A program made the position numbers and the translations under genes. The notes under the pieces are model-generated. The model was not told the DNA's origin and ran no database searches. It saw only the letters and a list, made by a program, of their open reading frames with translations. Shown one piece after another: positions 26,911 to 36,682 of a stretch of 64,000 nucleotides of DNA. Origin of the DNA: Bremerella volcania (GTDB lineage: Bacteria > Planctomycetota > Planctomycetia > Pirellulales > Pirellulaceae); the NCBI RefSeq assembly GCF_007748115.1, contig NZ_CP036289.1, forward strand, positions 5,208,001 to 5,272,000, in the 5' to 3' direction. Every line of letters begins with the position of its first letter. The stretch's first letter is position 1.

Positions 26911-29900
26911 TCAACCGGCCTTACGACTGGCGACCGTGACCGAACCTTCCTTGTTGGCGTGGAACACGCCAGGATCGTCGGTGCCGTTGCCGTCCCAGTC
27001 GCCGACGGTCGGCACATCGTCCCACTCGCCAAGTTGGAAGACCTTATCGGTGGGCTCCATGACGTGGTTGCCGTTGTCGTCAACGATCCAGTTTCCACCG
27101 CGATAGACGCCGATTTCATCGATGCCGTCGCCGTTCCAATCACCCACGACCGGAATGTCCCCTTCTTCACCGTAGGCGAAGGCCGCATCGACTTCCGGGT
27201 TCCAGCGACCGTCCCCGTTGGAGTCGACGTGCCACGTTCCGTTGCGGAAGACGGCGATAGTGCTGATGCCGTCCCCATTCCAGTCGCCGACCAATGCGTG
27301 ATCGCCGCCGACGCCAAAGTGGAACGTATGATCGATCAGGTCCTGGCGGAACTTGCCATGCTGGGCGACCTTCAACACGCGGGTACCGTGCGGAGCGTGC
27401 TCTTCTTTCGGCGGAATGTTCTTGGGCTTTTCGATGGAAACGAAGTTGTTCTCCGCATCAGGCAGGCCAGGTTCTTCCTTCACGGCGCGAGGGTCGTTCG
27501 GCCAGGCTTTGCCGTAGATGCCGATATCGTCCTTGCCATCGCCGTCCCAGTCACCTACGACCGGCTGATCGCCATCGTGACCCAGTTTGGCGTACATGTC
27601 TTCGTCGTCCCAGCGACCATTGCCGTTGAGATCGATGAACCAGTGACCATCGATGAAGACACCCAGTTCGCTGACTCCGTCACCATTGAAGTCGCCGGCG
27701 ACCGGAATCGCATCCTTCGAGCCAAACAGACGATGAAGCGTTTCAGACTCTTCCCCTTCCTCGCCATCGGCCAGCAAGGTCCAGCTTGCCTGAGCGAGGT
27801 TTTCGGTGTTCCAAGGATTGAGGTCCCCGTTGGCCGAAGTGAGCCAGAACGATTCCGAAACTGCAACCGGTTCCTTACCCCGCGGATCGCCCGCATCGAC
27901 GATACTCAGGTGCCAGGTGAAGCCGACCGCTGCCCCACCGTAGGGCTGAACGATTGTCGGCAGAGCCAACAACTCGGCCGGAGGAATCAGTTCTGGGCTT
28001 GGTGGCGGTACGGCAACCGGAGGAGGCGTTACCGGTGGAATTCCTGGTGGAATCTCTGGTGGTGGAATGAATGGCACGACGCGGATTTCGCTGAAGTTGT
28101 TTTCCTGCGATTCGGTTCCGCCGACCACGAAGATCCGAATGATCGCGTCGTTGCCTGGGTTGACCGACAGGGCCGAAACCTCAGGGCCGATGGTACCGGG
28201 GTTCACGGCCAGACCACCGGTGGTACCGACCGTATCGATGCTGTCGATGTAGCCATCGGGATGAATCTGATACACGGCATAAAAGCCGGTCTTGAGTCCA
28301 TCAAATCGGTAAAAGCCATTGGCGTCGGTGACGACTCGGACAGGCCCATCGCCATAGATCCCTTGCAGCACCACGTCGCTATTGCCGTAAATCGGCTGAC
28401 CCGAGAAGCCATCGCGAAGTTCGAGCACGACGCCAGCCAGTGGGGTATCGTCCGCCGTACGTAGCCCGTCGCGTAGCGAAGCAATATCGGCCGGTACTTC
28501 TCCAGTAGCATTCGAGATCACGGCACCATCTTGGAAGACGTAACCCGAAAGGGAAGCTGGCGGCAGTTCGCAGAAGTTGTGTTCGTCGAGGTGCTCGCCG
28601 GAATGGGTGACGATGCTCGAGATGACGTCGGTCACCGAGGCATCGGCCAGCCCGTTATGATCGATCTGGCCCCCCTGGAAGTAATTAGCCGGTTGCGATT
28701 CAACGACCGTGTAAGTGCCCGGCGGCAGGCCCTCGAATTGGTAATGACCATTGGCATCGGTGAACGTGGTGGCGATCTCGTTGCCGCCTGCATCGAGAAG
28801 CGTAATCTTCACGCCCGAAAGAGGCTGCTCATTGGGATCGAAGATACAGTCCTGATTCGGGTCGACGTGCACGAAACCACCGATCGAGGTCGGCAGCACT
28901 TCGCCGAAATCGTACTCAATACCCGATTGACCAAACTTCAGGTCGATCGTGTGGATCACGTCGCCAGGGTTCGTCGCGGAACCAATGGTCGATCCATTGA
29001 TCGTACCAGCAGCGTCCAGACCGTCGAGGTAACCGGTTGGCTGCGTTTCGACAATCCGATAAACGCCCTTGGTCAGGCCAGTGAAGTGATAGAAGCCGTT
29101 ATTATCGGTCACCAGGGTATTGACCAGGTTACCGTTCTCGTCGAACATGCGAACGGTCGTTCCGGCGATCCCTTCTTCCCCGGCTTCACGAATGCCGTTG
29201 TTGTTGCGGTCGTGGTAGACGTAGCCCGAAAGATCGGCAGGTTCGCTTTCGCAGAAGTCGTAATCTTCCCCATGCTGACCGGCCATCAAGGTGATCGTTT
29301 CAATGCGGTCGTTCCCGCCAAGCTCGCCGACGTGGATTCCATCAATGGTACCAATGTGGTCACCGCCATCGATCAAGCCTGGTGGCGTCACTTCGACAAT
29401 CGTGTAGGTTCCCGGCAAGAGTTCGCCGAAGTAGTAGTCGCCATTGGCATCGGTTACGGTCGACTTCAACAGATTGCCAGCGGCATCGTAGAGATGGATC
29501 GTGGCACCCTCAACGGGCCGTTCGGTTGCGGAATCGAAATCACAATTCCCATCCTGGTCGGTTAGTCGGACCGTTCCCGAGATCGAGGCGTACAGGAATT
29601 CGCCAAAGTTGTAGTTGATACCGTGCTCGTCGCTACCGATGGCGATGCTGTTGATTTCGTCGCCAGGGTTCACCGCCACGCCGCGAACCACTCCGTTTAT
29701 CGTACCGGCCTCGTCGAGTCCATCCTGGTAGGAAATCGGGTGCGTTTCGATCACGCGGTAGTTGCCAGGGACCAGATCGAGGAACTCGTAGTAGCCGTTC
29801 TCGTCGGTGGTGGTGAAGAACGTTTCGTTGGTGTCGGTATTGATGAGCGTAATGGTGACGTTGGCGATGCCTTCTTCACCGTCGTTCTTAGTGCCGTTCA

Positions 29901-32124
29901 CGTTACGGTCGTGGTAGACGTAACCGCTGAGCGAGCCGTGTTTGATTTCACCGAAGTTGTATTCGATACCTTCGTCGCCCCATTTGACGTCGATGGTGTT
30001 GATTTCGTCCCCTGGGTTGACGGCGGCACCGACCGTGGTGCCAAAGATCGTACCGGCCGTGTCGAGGCCGTCGATGTACTCAAATGGTTGAATTTCGGCG
30101 AGGTGGTACTGCCCCTTGGAAAGTCCGACGAATTCGTAGAAGCCGTTGGCATCGGTGATGGCCAGGCCAGCAGGGATGTTGTTCTCGTCGTATAACTGAA
30201 CGAGCACCCCTTCGATACCCTCTTCGCCTGCTTCACGAATGCCGTTATTGTTACGATCATGATAGACGTAACCCGAGATGCTGGCCGGCAGGTGTTCGCA
30301 GAAGTCGTAATGAACACCCGAATCGCCCGAGAGCAGTTCGATATCGGCGATGCGGTCGTTGCCGTCGAGGTTACCAACATGGATCCCGCCGATCGTCCCG
30401 ACGTGGTCGCCACCATCGATCAGCCCTGGAGGAGTGATCTCTTCAATGGTGTAGACGCCAGGAAGCAGGTTACCAAAGTAGTAATCGCCGTTGGCATCGG
30501 TCGTGGTAGTCGCTATGAGGTTGCCTGCACTATCGTACAGATTGATCACGGCACCTTCGATCGGCGTCGTTTCGATCCCCTCGCCGTAGCAATTCCCTTC
30601 CGGGTCGGTCAGGTGAACGTGACCGCTGATTTCAGCAGGGCGAATCTCACCGAAGTTGTAGTTGATCCCTGAGTCACCACCCTTGAGCGTGATGGTACTG
30701 ATGCGATCGCCTGGGTTGTTCGCGGCCCCCTTGATCACGCCATTGACGGTACCGGCGGTGTCTTTCCCGTCCTGGTAGGTCGGCGGCTGAACGACTTCCT
30801 GCACTTCGTACACGCCCGGCGGCATATTGGTGACTTTGTAGTAGCCGTTGGCATCGGTGGTCACCAAGAACGATTGAGGATTGCCCAGCACGTCGACCCC
30901 TTGCACGCGGATCTGAACGCCAGCGATCCCTTCTTCGCCTGCCTCTTTGATCCCGTCGTTGTCGCGGTCGTGATAGACGTAACCGTCGATCATCGCCGGC
31001 GTGGCTTCCGCGAAGTCGTAATCGATCGCCGCGGTGCCGCCCAGTGGAATGGTGATCTCAGTGAGCACGTCCGGATCGCCGGAAACGGTCGAACCGGTCG
31101 GGGTTCCTTCCACGGTGCCTGGTACAGCACCGACGCTGAAGTAACCGGTCGGCTGGGTTTCTCGAACCTGGTAGGTGCCTGGCTGGAGTCCGAGGTCTTC
31201 CCCGAAGAGGTAGTTACCGTTGGCGTCGGTCGTTACGGTATACCCCGTGTTGACGAAGACTCCGCCTTCCTTCTTCCACAGCGTGAGCGAAACGCCTGCG
31301 ATGCCTAGCTCGCCGGTATCTTGTGTAAGGCTGAGGTTCGGGTCGTGGTAAACCGTACCACTGATGCTAATCGGCAGCGGCTGCTGAACGATGCTGCCGA
31401 ACGCGCCGTCGGTTCGGTCTCGATGTCCGGTCGAGTTATCCTCGGGAAGATCCAAGCCAGACTCGGCCAGCTTGGAATCGTACATGTCGTAGAACTTGGT
31501 GTTGATCGTGGCGTTCTCGTAGTGAGCCGCCGAGAATTCGCCGGTGAGCAGCGTTCCGTGAAATTCCGCCCCCGAAGCGATCGGGTCGATCAGCGTTTCG
31601 GCTGGGTTGCTCGGATCGTAGATGATGACTTCGTCGACGTCGATCGAGAATCGCAGTTCTTCGCCAGCATCGAAGCCGACGAAATCGAGAATCAAACGGC
31701 TACCCCCGTCGGTAACCGTCGCGGTGATCGAATCAATCCCGTTGGCCGAAACGATCTGGAACGGAAATGAAGCATCGGCTCCTAGTCCACCAGGCGTGAT
31801 ATCGAAGATCATATCGCCGGTACTGAGACCAGGCAGGTTGCCAAAGTTTTCAATCTGGTCCCCATCGAAGATCAGACGTGTCAGCTGCGTTCCCTCGGCG
31901 CCACCTTCGAAAGTGACGATGAACGTATCGCCGTGCTCGTCACCGCCGGCGCCGTCCTCTTCGTGGTAGATCGCACCAAGCTGAATCGGATCGGCCGACA
32001 TCACGCGGCGTGCTTCGAGTGCCTCGAGCCCGCGCGAGCGAACCGGACGATTGAGTGCAGCGTTCTTGCCGCCACCAAAAAAACTGCGAAAACGACGCAA
32101 TGCGTCTCGATAATGGAAACCCAT
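26911..32124 (-). CDS. Giant SdrD-like/Cna-B repeat surface protein with FG-GAP repeats
   Basis: A 1737-residue exported protein. The N-terminus has an LEPR-XLL-like motif (RGLEALEARRVMSAD), a planctomycete surface-protein signature, then a cadherin-like/GEVED-type domain. Nine SdrD/Cna-B beta-sandwich units follow (typical start SGYVYHDRNNNGIREAGEEG, typical end GIEYNFGE), then a proline-rich linker (PPPEIPPGIPPVTPPP) and at least five FG-GAP/dockerin-like Ca-binding repeats (VGDWNGDGIDEIGVYRGGNW). AGGAG precedes ATG. There is no C-terminal sorting signal. Probably a calcium-stabilised adhesion or cell-surface structural protein (inference). It lies 51 bases downstream of the WD40 gene on the same strand. 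Confidence 0.9.
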   Translation of the reverse strand: MGFHYRDALRRFRSFFGGGKNAALNRPVRSRGLEALEARRVMSADPIQLGAIYHEEDGAGGDEHGDTFIVTFEGGAEGTQLTRLIFDGDQIENFGNLPGLSTGDMIFDITPGGLGADASFPFQIVSANGIDSITATVTDGGSRLILDFVGFDAGEELRFSIDVDEVIIYDPSNPAETLIDPIASGAEFHGTLLTGEFSAAHYENATINTKFYDMYDSKLAESGLDLPEDNSTGHRDRTDGAFGSIVQQPLPISISGTVYHDPNLSLTQDTGELGIAGVSLTLWKKEGGVFVNTGYTVTTDANGNYLFGEDLGLQPGTYQVRETQPTGYFSVGAVPGTVEGTPTGSTVSGDPDVLTEITIPLGGTAAIDYDFAEATPAMIDGYVYHDRDNDGIKEAGEEGIAGVQIRVQGVDVLGNPQSFLVTTDANGYYKVTNMPPGVYEVQEVVQPPTYQDGKDTAGTVNGVIKGAANNPGDRISTITLKGGDSGINYNFGEIRPAEISGHVHLTDPEGNCYGEGIETTPIEGAVINLYDSAGNLIATTTTDANGDYYFGNLLPGVYTIEEITPPGLIDGGDHVGTIGGIHVGNLDGNDRIADIELLSGDSGVHYDFCEHLPASISGYVYHDRNNNGIREAGEEGIEGVLVQLYDENNIPAGLAITDANGFYEFVGLSKGQYHLAEIQPFEYIDGLDTAGTIFGTTVGAAVNPGDEINTIDVKWGDEGIEYNFGEIKHGSLSGYVYHDRNVNGTKNDGEEGIANVTITLINTDTNETFFTTTDENGYYEFLDLVPGNYRVIETHPISYQDGLDEAGTINGVVRGVAVNPGDEINSIAIGSDEHGINYNFGEFLYASISGTVRLTDQDGNCDFDSATERPVEGATIHLYDAAGNLLKSTVTDANGDYYFGELLPGTYTIVEVTPPGLIDGGDHIGTIDGIHVGELGGNDRIETITLMAGQHGEDYDFCESEPADLSGYVYHDRNNNGIREAGEEGIAGTTVRMFDENGNLVNTLVTDNNGFYHFTGLTKGVYRIVETQPTGYLDGLDAAGTINGSTIGSATNPGDVIHTIDLKFGQSGIEYDFGEVLPTSIGGFVHVDPNQDCIFDPNEQPLSGVKITLLDAGGNEIATTFTDANGHYQFEGLPPGTYTVVESQPANYFQGGQIDHNGLADASVTDVISSIVTHSGEHLDEHNFCELPPASLSGYVFQDGAVISNATGEVPADIASLRDGLRTADDTPLAGVVLELRDGFSGQPIYGNSDVVLQGIYGDGPVRVVTDANGFYRFDGLKTGFYAVYQIHPDGYIDSIDTVGTTGGLAVNPGTIGPEVSALSVNPGNDAIIRIFVVGGTESQENNFSEIRVVPFIPPPEIPPGIPPVTPPPVAVPPPSPELIPPAELLALPTIVQPYGGAAVGFTWHLSIVDAGDPRGKEPVAVSESFWLTSANGDLNPWNTENLAQASWTLLADGEEGEESETLHRLFGSKDAIPVAGDFNGDGVSELGVFIDGHWFIDLNGNGRWDDEDMYAKLGHDGDQPVVGDWDGDGKDDIGIYGKAWPNDPRAVKEEPGLPDAENNFVSIEKPKNIPPKEEHAPHGTRVLKVAQHGKFRQDLIDHTFHFGVGGDHALVGDWNGDGISTIAVFRNGTWHVDSNGDGRWNPEVDAAFAYGEEGDIPVVGDWNGDGIDEIGVYRGGNWIVDDNGNHVMEPTDKVFQLGEWDDVPTVGDWDGNGTDDPGVFHANKEGSVTVASRKAG
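28897..30994 (-). repeat. Higher-order repeat: two tandem copies of an A-B-A triad of SdrD units
   Basis: Type A units (SGYVYHDRNNNGIREAGEEG) and type B units (LTD..GNC ... PPGLIDGGDHVGTIGGIHVG) occur as A-B-A then A-B-A. Corresponding units lie about 1045-1055 bases apart (near 30990 and 29937; 30637 and 29590; 30285 and 29240), a roughly 349-residue period. Unit boundaries are approximate. Confidence 0.75.
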
Positions 32125-32175
32125 CAGGCGACTCCTGTGCCTTCCTTTCGCATCCCTGCGAAAATGGTGACCTAA

Positions 32176-33207
32176 TTAATTCGAGAAACGGCTGACCGGG
32201 ACCGTTAACACGGGGGGAGACTTCTGACGCGATTGGCCCAGGTCCCAGACGCGGATCGTGGTATCGAACCCGCTGGAAACCATCGTTTGCCCTTGAGCCG
32301 ACAGCGTCGCGACAGTGCCATCATGGCCTGCCAGACGATCAATTTCTTCGTACGTATCCAAGCTCCACAAGCGAACTTCGTTGTCGCTTCCGCCGGTGGC
32401 AATCGTGCCTGGTTGAACGAGCGAAACGGAGAATACCTTCGCGTCGCCGGTCGGCATCGAAGCAAGCTTCTGCCCGCTGCTGACGTTGTGGACGGTCAGC
32501 TGGCGATCTTCACTTCCGCTGACGATCTGCGTGCCGTCGTCGGAGAATGCCAAGCCATGAATGCGCTCGTTATGAGCGCGGATGTCTTTCAGCTGAGTGC
32601 CGCTGGCGGCATCCCAAATACGAACGATGCCGGTACGTCCCGCGGCGGCGACCAGTTTTCCGTCCGGCGAGAAGGTGACGGCACGTAGATCGTTTCCGGC
32701 TGCTTTCCACTGTTGGAGTTTCTTGCCGGAGTAGGGATCGTAGACGACGACGCAGTCATCAAAACCGACGACTGCCAGCTTGGTTCCGTCGTGATTGAAG
32801 TCCAAAGCGGTGATCACGCTGGGAAATTCACTTCCGCTACGTAGCTGGATGTTTTCCTGTACGTCCCACAGAAGCACCTGGTGATCGTTCCCCGCCGTGG
32901 CCAACAACTTACCATTGGGCGAAAACTGCGCGGCACGGACCCAGTCGGTATGCTGCTTGAGCGTCACAATGACGCGTCCCGTCGCGATCTCCATGATGCG
33001 GACGAAGTGATCGTCTCCGGCGACCGCCATCAGCTTGCCGGTCGGATGGATTTCAACCTGCGAAACGACCGGCGGATGGAGTCGCTCGGCATCCGGTTTG
33101 AGCTGGATGGTATGCGACAGCTTGACGGCCGAAACCTGGGCAAGGGCAATCGACGGAACGATCCAAGTAGCGATCACTGCCGTGGTACCGATAATTTGCT
33201 TAATCAT
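32176..33207 (-). CDS. Exported WD40-repeat protein
   Basis: A 343-residue protein with a signal peptide (MIKQIIGTTAVIATWIVPSIALA) and about seven WD40 blades, e.g. VVSQVEIHPTGKLMAVAGDD, GHDGTVATLSAQGQTMVSSG and DTTIRVWDLG. It forms a closed propeller and probably acts as a binding platform outside the cytoplasm. No catalytic domain is fused to it. It is followed after 51 bases by the SdrD-like gene on the same strand, so the two may form an operon. Confidence 0.88.
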   Translation of the reverse strand: MIKQIIGTTAVIATWIVPSIALAQVSAVKLSHTIQLKPDAERLHPPVVSQVEIHPTGKLMAVAGDDHFVRIMEIATGRVIVTLKQHTDWVRAAQFSPNGKLLATAGNDHQVLLWDVQENIQLRSGSEFPSVITALDFNHDGTKLAVVGFDDCVVVYDPYSGKKLQQWKAAGNDLRAVTFSPDGKLVAAAGRTGIVRIWDAASGTQLKDIRAHNERIHGLAFSDDGTQIVSGSEDRQLTVHNVSSGQKLASMPTGDAKVFSVSLVQPGTIATGGSDNEVRLWSLDTYEEIDRLAGHDGTVATLSAQGQTMVSSGFDTTIRVWDLGQSRQKSPPVLTVPVSRFSN

Positions 33208-33402
33208 CGTGCTGTTGCGTCTCCCTCGCTGAACTCCTGCTGGGGACCCTTCGTAGTCCCTAGACGTACAACGGTTGTTATCGACACAACGTGTCTACCG
33301 ACCTCAAGCGATCACCGAAAGTTTGACTATTTAGGTAAACTTTTCCGGATACGCGGCCGCATGCTCTGCTGGCATTGGCAAGAAATAGCCAGGCAGATTC
33401 AA

Positions 33403-33433
33403 GAAAAAAGAGGGCATGCGATGATGCCCTCTT
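33403..33433 (-). terminator. Rho-independent terminator of gltA
   Basis: AGAGGGCAT (33409-33417) pairs with ATGCCCTCT (33424-33432); on the minus strand a run of six T residues follows. Confidence 0.8.
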
Positions 33434-33465
33434 GAGGTAGCTGGTAAGCCGACTCACTAGCGATG

Positions 33466-34752
33466 CTATCGCTTCTCGATCGGGATGAATTCCCGCTTAG
33501 TTTCGCCGGTGTAGACCTGACGTGGACGGCAGATACGCTTGGTCTTGGAACCGTGCATTTCTTTCCAGTGGGCGATCCAGCCGGGCAGGCGCCCCATGGC
33601 GAACAGCACGGTAAACATCTGAACCGGGATACCGATCGCCCGGTAGATCACGCCGGAATAGAAGTCAACGTTCGGGTAAAGCTTGCGTTGGACGAAGTAT
33701 TCGTCGTTGAGCGCCGCATGTTCGAGCTTCTGAGCGACGTCGAACAACGGGTCCTTGATGTCGAGCTTGTCGAGCAGCCGGTCACAAGCCTTCTTGATGA
33801 TCGTGGCCCGGGGATCGAAGTTCTTGTAGACGCGATGCCCAAAGCCCATCAGGCGGACCTTGCTCTGCTTGTCCTTGGCCAGTTCCACGTACTTATCGAC
33901 GTCGCCGCCATTTTCGATGATCTCTTCCAGCATGTTCACCACGGCTTCGTTGGCACCGCCGTGCAGCGGTCCCCACAGGGCGCTAATGCCAGCGGAAATC
34001 GAAGCAAAAAGATTCGCATCGGCCGAACCGACCATGCGGACGGTCGAGGTGCTGCAGTTTTGTTCGTGATCGGCATGCACGATCAAAAGCAGGTTCAACG
34101 CGTCGACGAAGTCTGGGTCGACGTGGAACGGCTCGCTCGGAACGGCGAACATCATCTGCAGAAAGTTTTCGCAGTAAGAAAGGTCGTTCTGCGGATAGAT
34201 GAATGGTTGGCCAAACGACTTTTTGTAGCTGTAGGCTGCAATCGTCGGCAATTTGGCCAGTAGGCGGTGGATTGAGACTTCAACCTGCTGCGGATCGTGC
34301 GGGTCGAGCGAATCCTGGTAGAACGTCGAGAGGGCGCTGACCACGCTGGACAGGATCGCCATCGGGTGCGCGTCGCGTGGGAAGCCATCGTAGAACGACC
34401 GCATGTCCTCGTGCAGCATCGTGTGACGGCGAATCGAGTTGCGGAAGTTCGTTAGCTGTTCTTCGGTGGGAAGTTCGCCGTAGATCAGTAGATACATGAC
34501 CTCGACAAAGTCACAGTTGGCAGCCAATTCTTCGATCGGGTAGCCGCGATAACGCAGGATACCTGCTTCCCCGTCCAGGTAAGTGATGGCGCTGGTTGTG
34601 GAGCCTGTGTTGACGTACCCTTCGTCCAGCGTGATGTAGCCGGTCCCGCCACGAAGTTTCGAGATGTCGACCGCCTTTTCGTCTTCACTACCCACAACTA
34701 CGGGCAGCTCGATTTCTTTCCCATCGATCATTAGCTTGGCAGTATCGGACAT
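33466..34752 (-). CDS. gltA: Citrate synthase (type II)
   Basis: Condenses acetyl-CoA and oxaloacetate to citrate, the entry step of the citric acid cycle. The 428-residue length and N-terminal beta domain (MSDTAKLMIDGKEIELPVVV) are those of the hexameric, NADH-sensitive type II enzymes. Active-site elements are LIVHADHEQNCSTSTVR with the catalytic histidine, GPLHGGANEAV, and GFGHRVYKNFDPR. The frame is open to 34833, but ATG at 34752 has GAGGAAG upstream. It is monocistronic, with a strong hairpin in its leader and a terminator downstream. Confidence 0.97.
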   Translation of the reverse strand: MSDTAKLMIDGKEIELPVVVGSEDEKAVDISKLRGGTGYITLDEGYVNTGSTTSAITYLDGEAGILRYRGYPIEELAANCDFVEVMYLLIYGELPTEEQLTNFRNSIRRHTMLHEDMRSFYDGFPRDAHPMAILSSVVSALSTFYQDSLDPHDPQQVEVSIHRLLAKLPTIAAYSYKKSFGQPFIYPQNDLSYCENFLQMMFAVPSEPFHVDPDFVDALNLLLIVHADHEQNCSTSTVRMVGSADANLFASISAGISALWGPLHGGANEAVVNMLEEIIENGGDVDKYVELAKDKQSKVRLMGFGHRVYKNFDPRATIIKKACDRLLDKLDIKDPLFDVAQKLEHAALNDEYFVQRKLYPNVDFYSGVIYRAIGIPVQMFTVLFAMGRLPGWIAHWKEMHGSKTKRICRPRQVYTGETKREFIPIEKR

Positions 34753-35129
34753 GCAGACTTCCTCACTGGGGGCATACGCAAGCTCCCCCGACGCATTTCG
34801 GGGGAGCCATCTTTTCCGCGACGGTGAAGGCACCGCTTGATATTACGATGCATTGAGTAGCTGGCGCGGAACAAATCCTGGACATTAACTTTTGACCGCT
34901 ACTTTACTCGATTGTAAGGGCCAACAAAATAGCCGGTACTGAAACAATCCCCTGACATAAGTACCGCTTATTTTAATTCTTACGAAACGAGTGACATTTC
35001 GATAGCAGAACAGGCGAATTAATCGCCCAATTAGCTAGGAGAAAAGCAGGGGGATCTTAATAAGATTTCCGGTTCGCACCGAGTTTTCCGGTGAAAAGGC
35101 ACCCTACCGAAGGACCAGGACAAGGCCAG
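34753..35129. other. Intergenic region between gltA and the parvulin gene
   Basis: About 375 bases. It holds the gltA leader hairpin (34782-34807) and must carry the gltA promoter; no convincing -35/-10 pair was seen. A weaker stem CACCG/CGGTG at 35077-35093 lies just beyond the parvulin gene's stop. The middle is A+T-rich and empty of genes. Confidence 0.45.
34782..34807 (-). promoter_or_regulatory. Strong hairpin in the gltA leader
   Basis: GCTCCCCCG (34782-34790) and CGGGGGAGC (34799-34807) form a perfect 9-bp, almost all G-C stem with an 8-base loop, 30 bases upstream of the gltA start codon. No T run follows in the direction of gltA, so it may be an mRNA stability or translation-control element. 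Confidence 0.5.
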
Positions 35130-36608
35130 CTACTTGGCCTCGTCGAAGATCGTCCAGACTTGAGCTTTGGACTTTACTTCCTTGATGTAAGCCTGCATCT
35201 GTTCTTGGCGGCGCTCGTTCTGGATCTTCTCACGGATCTCGACCTGAGCTTTGGTGAAGGGCACCATGCCTGCGTCTTCCCGCTCGAGAACACGCACGAT
35301 GTGGAATCCTTCGGCCGACTCGATGATGGGGCTTAGTTCGCCAATCGGCAGGCTGAAGATAGCCCGGTCGACCGTTTCGTTCTTCAAGCTCCCCTGGCGG
35401 GTCCAGTCGTACTGACCACCGCTGGAAGCTTTGATCCCCTGAGATTCACGTTTGGCAACCGCGTTGAGGGGAGCCCCACGCAGCACCTGGTTACCCATGT
35501 TGGCCATCGCTTCCCAGGCCGCCTGGCGATTGGGGAATTCCGAGAACTTCACCATCAGCTGTTCCCATTTGACTTTGGCCAACTTCTCGTAGTCTTTCGC
35601 GTGCTCGTTGTAGTAGTCGAGCATTTGTTGATGGGTGACTTCTTCGTCCTTCTTCACCTTCCGCTGAATTTGCTGCTGAGCGACCAACTTCTCGACGAAC
35701 TGGCGCCGTTTCTTTTCCAGCGAACCACCCATTTCACGAAGCTTTATATCGAGCTCGGCAGGCGTGTTCACCTCGGCGTTCTTCATGTCGGTTTCGAGTT
35801 GATACTCTTCGTAGTTCTTACCAAGCATCTCCTGCATTTCTTCCATGCGATCGGCAGGAACGGCACGCATGAAGTCGAGGTATACCACCTTGATGTCGAT
35901 CAAACCAGGAAGCATCTGCTTCAAGGCCTGTTCTTTGAATTGTTCGATCTCCTCAGGCGAAACGCTGTCGCGTTTCTCAGGCGGCAGCGCTGCCAGACGC
36001 TCTTCGATCATCTGATTCACCGGGCCTAAAACATCGCCAGCGAGAATCGGTGCTCCGTTGACGATCGCCACAATCCGAGCGGGCTTGAAAAGGTCGTCCT
36101 CTCGCTTAGCGGCCGGTTGTTGCGGCAAGTTGGCAACACGCGGAGCCATCTGCGAATTGAAGTTACTTTGCGGCGGAACCGACTGATAACCGGGCTGACC
36201 GGTCGATGGGTAATTTGTGGTGGGATAGGTCGGAACGGTCTCCTGCGTTCGCGGATAATGATAACCGTTTTGCGGCGGATAACTCGTCGGCATGTCGGAG
36301 ATGACCGCCGTGGCACCACCCGTTGAAGGCGTGTTCGCTGGATAGCTTCCGGCGCCAGGGACAGTTCGCGCAGCCGTTCGGTATTGAGGTTCGCTCGCCG
36401 CCCGACGCTGGGAGAATGGATCGGAAGGGGTTTGCTGTGCCGCCGCAGCGTCTTCTTTCCAAGGATTGAGCCAGCCGAACTGAGCCCAAGCTTCGCTCGG
36501 AGAAAGCAGGACGGAGCTAAGCATGAGGCCTGCCAAGACGGTGCGCAGACCAATGTTTTTACAAGTCGCGTAAGCAGCTGAAATCACGTTGCTTGACTTC
36601 CCATCCAT
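35130..36608 (-). CDS. Exported peptidyl-prolyl isomerase, SurA/PrsA-like parvulin
   Basis: A 492-residue periplasmic folding factor. An export signal (LRTVLAGLMLSSVLLSPSEA) is followed by a long low-complexity region rich in Pro, Gln, Tyr and Thr (about residues 45-165), a SurA-like N-terminal chaperone domain (ARIVAIVNGAPILAGDVLGP), and a parvulin PPIC domain (YNEHAKDYEKLAKVKWEQLM ... SSGGQYDWTRQGSLKNE ... IGELSPIIESAEGFHIVRVL). It would help fold outer-membrane proteins. It lies 74 bases downstream of mfd on the same strand and may be co-transcribed with it, although the two functions are unrelated. Confidence 0.92.
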   Translation of the reverse strand: MDGKSSNVISAAYATCKNIGLRTVLAGLMLSSVLLSPSEAWAQFGWLNPWKEDAAAAQQTPSDPFSQRRAASEPQYRTAARTVPGAGSYPANTPSTGGATAVISDMPTSYPPQNGYHYPRTQETVPTYPTTNYPSTGQPGYQSVPPQSNFNSQMAPRVANLPQQPAAKREDDLFKPARIVAIVNGAPILAGDVLGPVNQMIEERLAALPPEKRDSVSPEEIEQFKEQALKQMLPGLIDIKVVYLDFMRAVPADRMEEMQEMLGKNYEEYQLETDMKNAEVNTPAELDIKLREMGGSLEKKRRQFVEKLVAQQQIQRKVKKDEEVTHQQMLDYYNEHAKDYEKLAKVKWEQLMVKFSEFPNRQAAWEAMANMGNQVLRGAPLNAVAKRESQGIKASSGGQYDWTRQGSLKNETVDRAIFSLPIGELSPIIESAEGFHIVRVLEREDAGMVPFTKAQVEIREKIQNERRQEQMQAYIKEVKSKAQVWTIFDEAK

Positions 36609-36682
36609 GAGGAGTTCCCAATCGATTGCGGCATCCGGCCGCGCTCGCGCAAGAAAATTGCGGGCGGAGTATAGGAACGCAC

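Noticed and set aside
26959-28464. 501-codon and other plus-strand open frames across the SdrD-like gene
   Set aside because: They mirror the repeats of the real minus-strand gene and have no start signal or recognisable domain.
28897-31030. Regular repeats suggestive of a CRISPR array
   Set aside because: The repeats are long, in frame and protein-coding (SdrD units), not short direct repeats with unique spacers.
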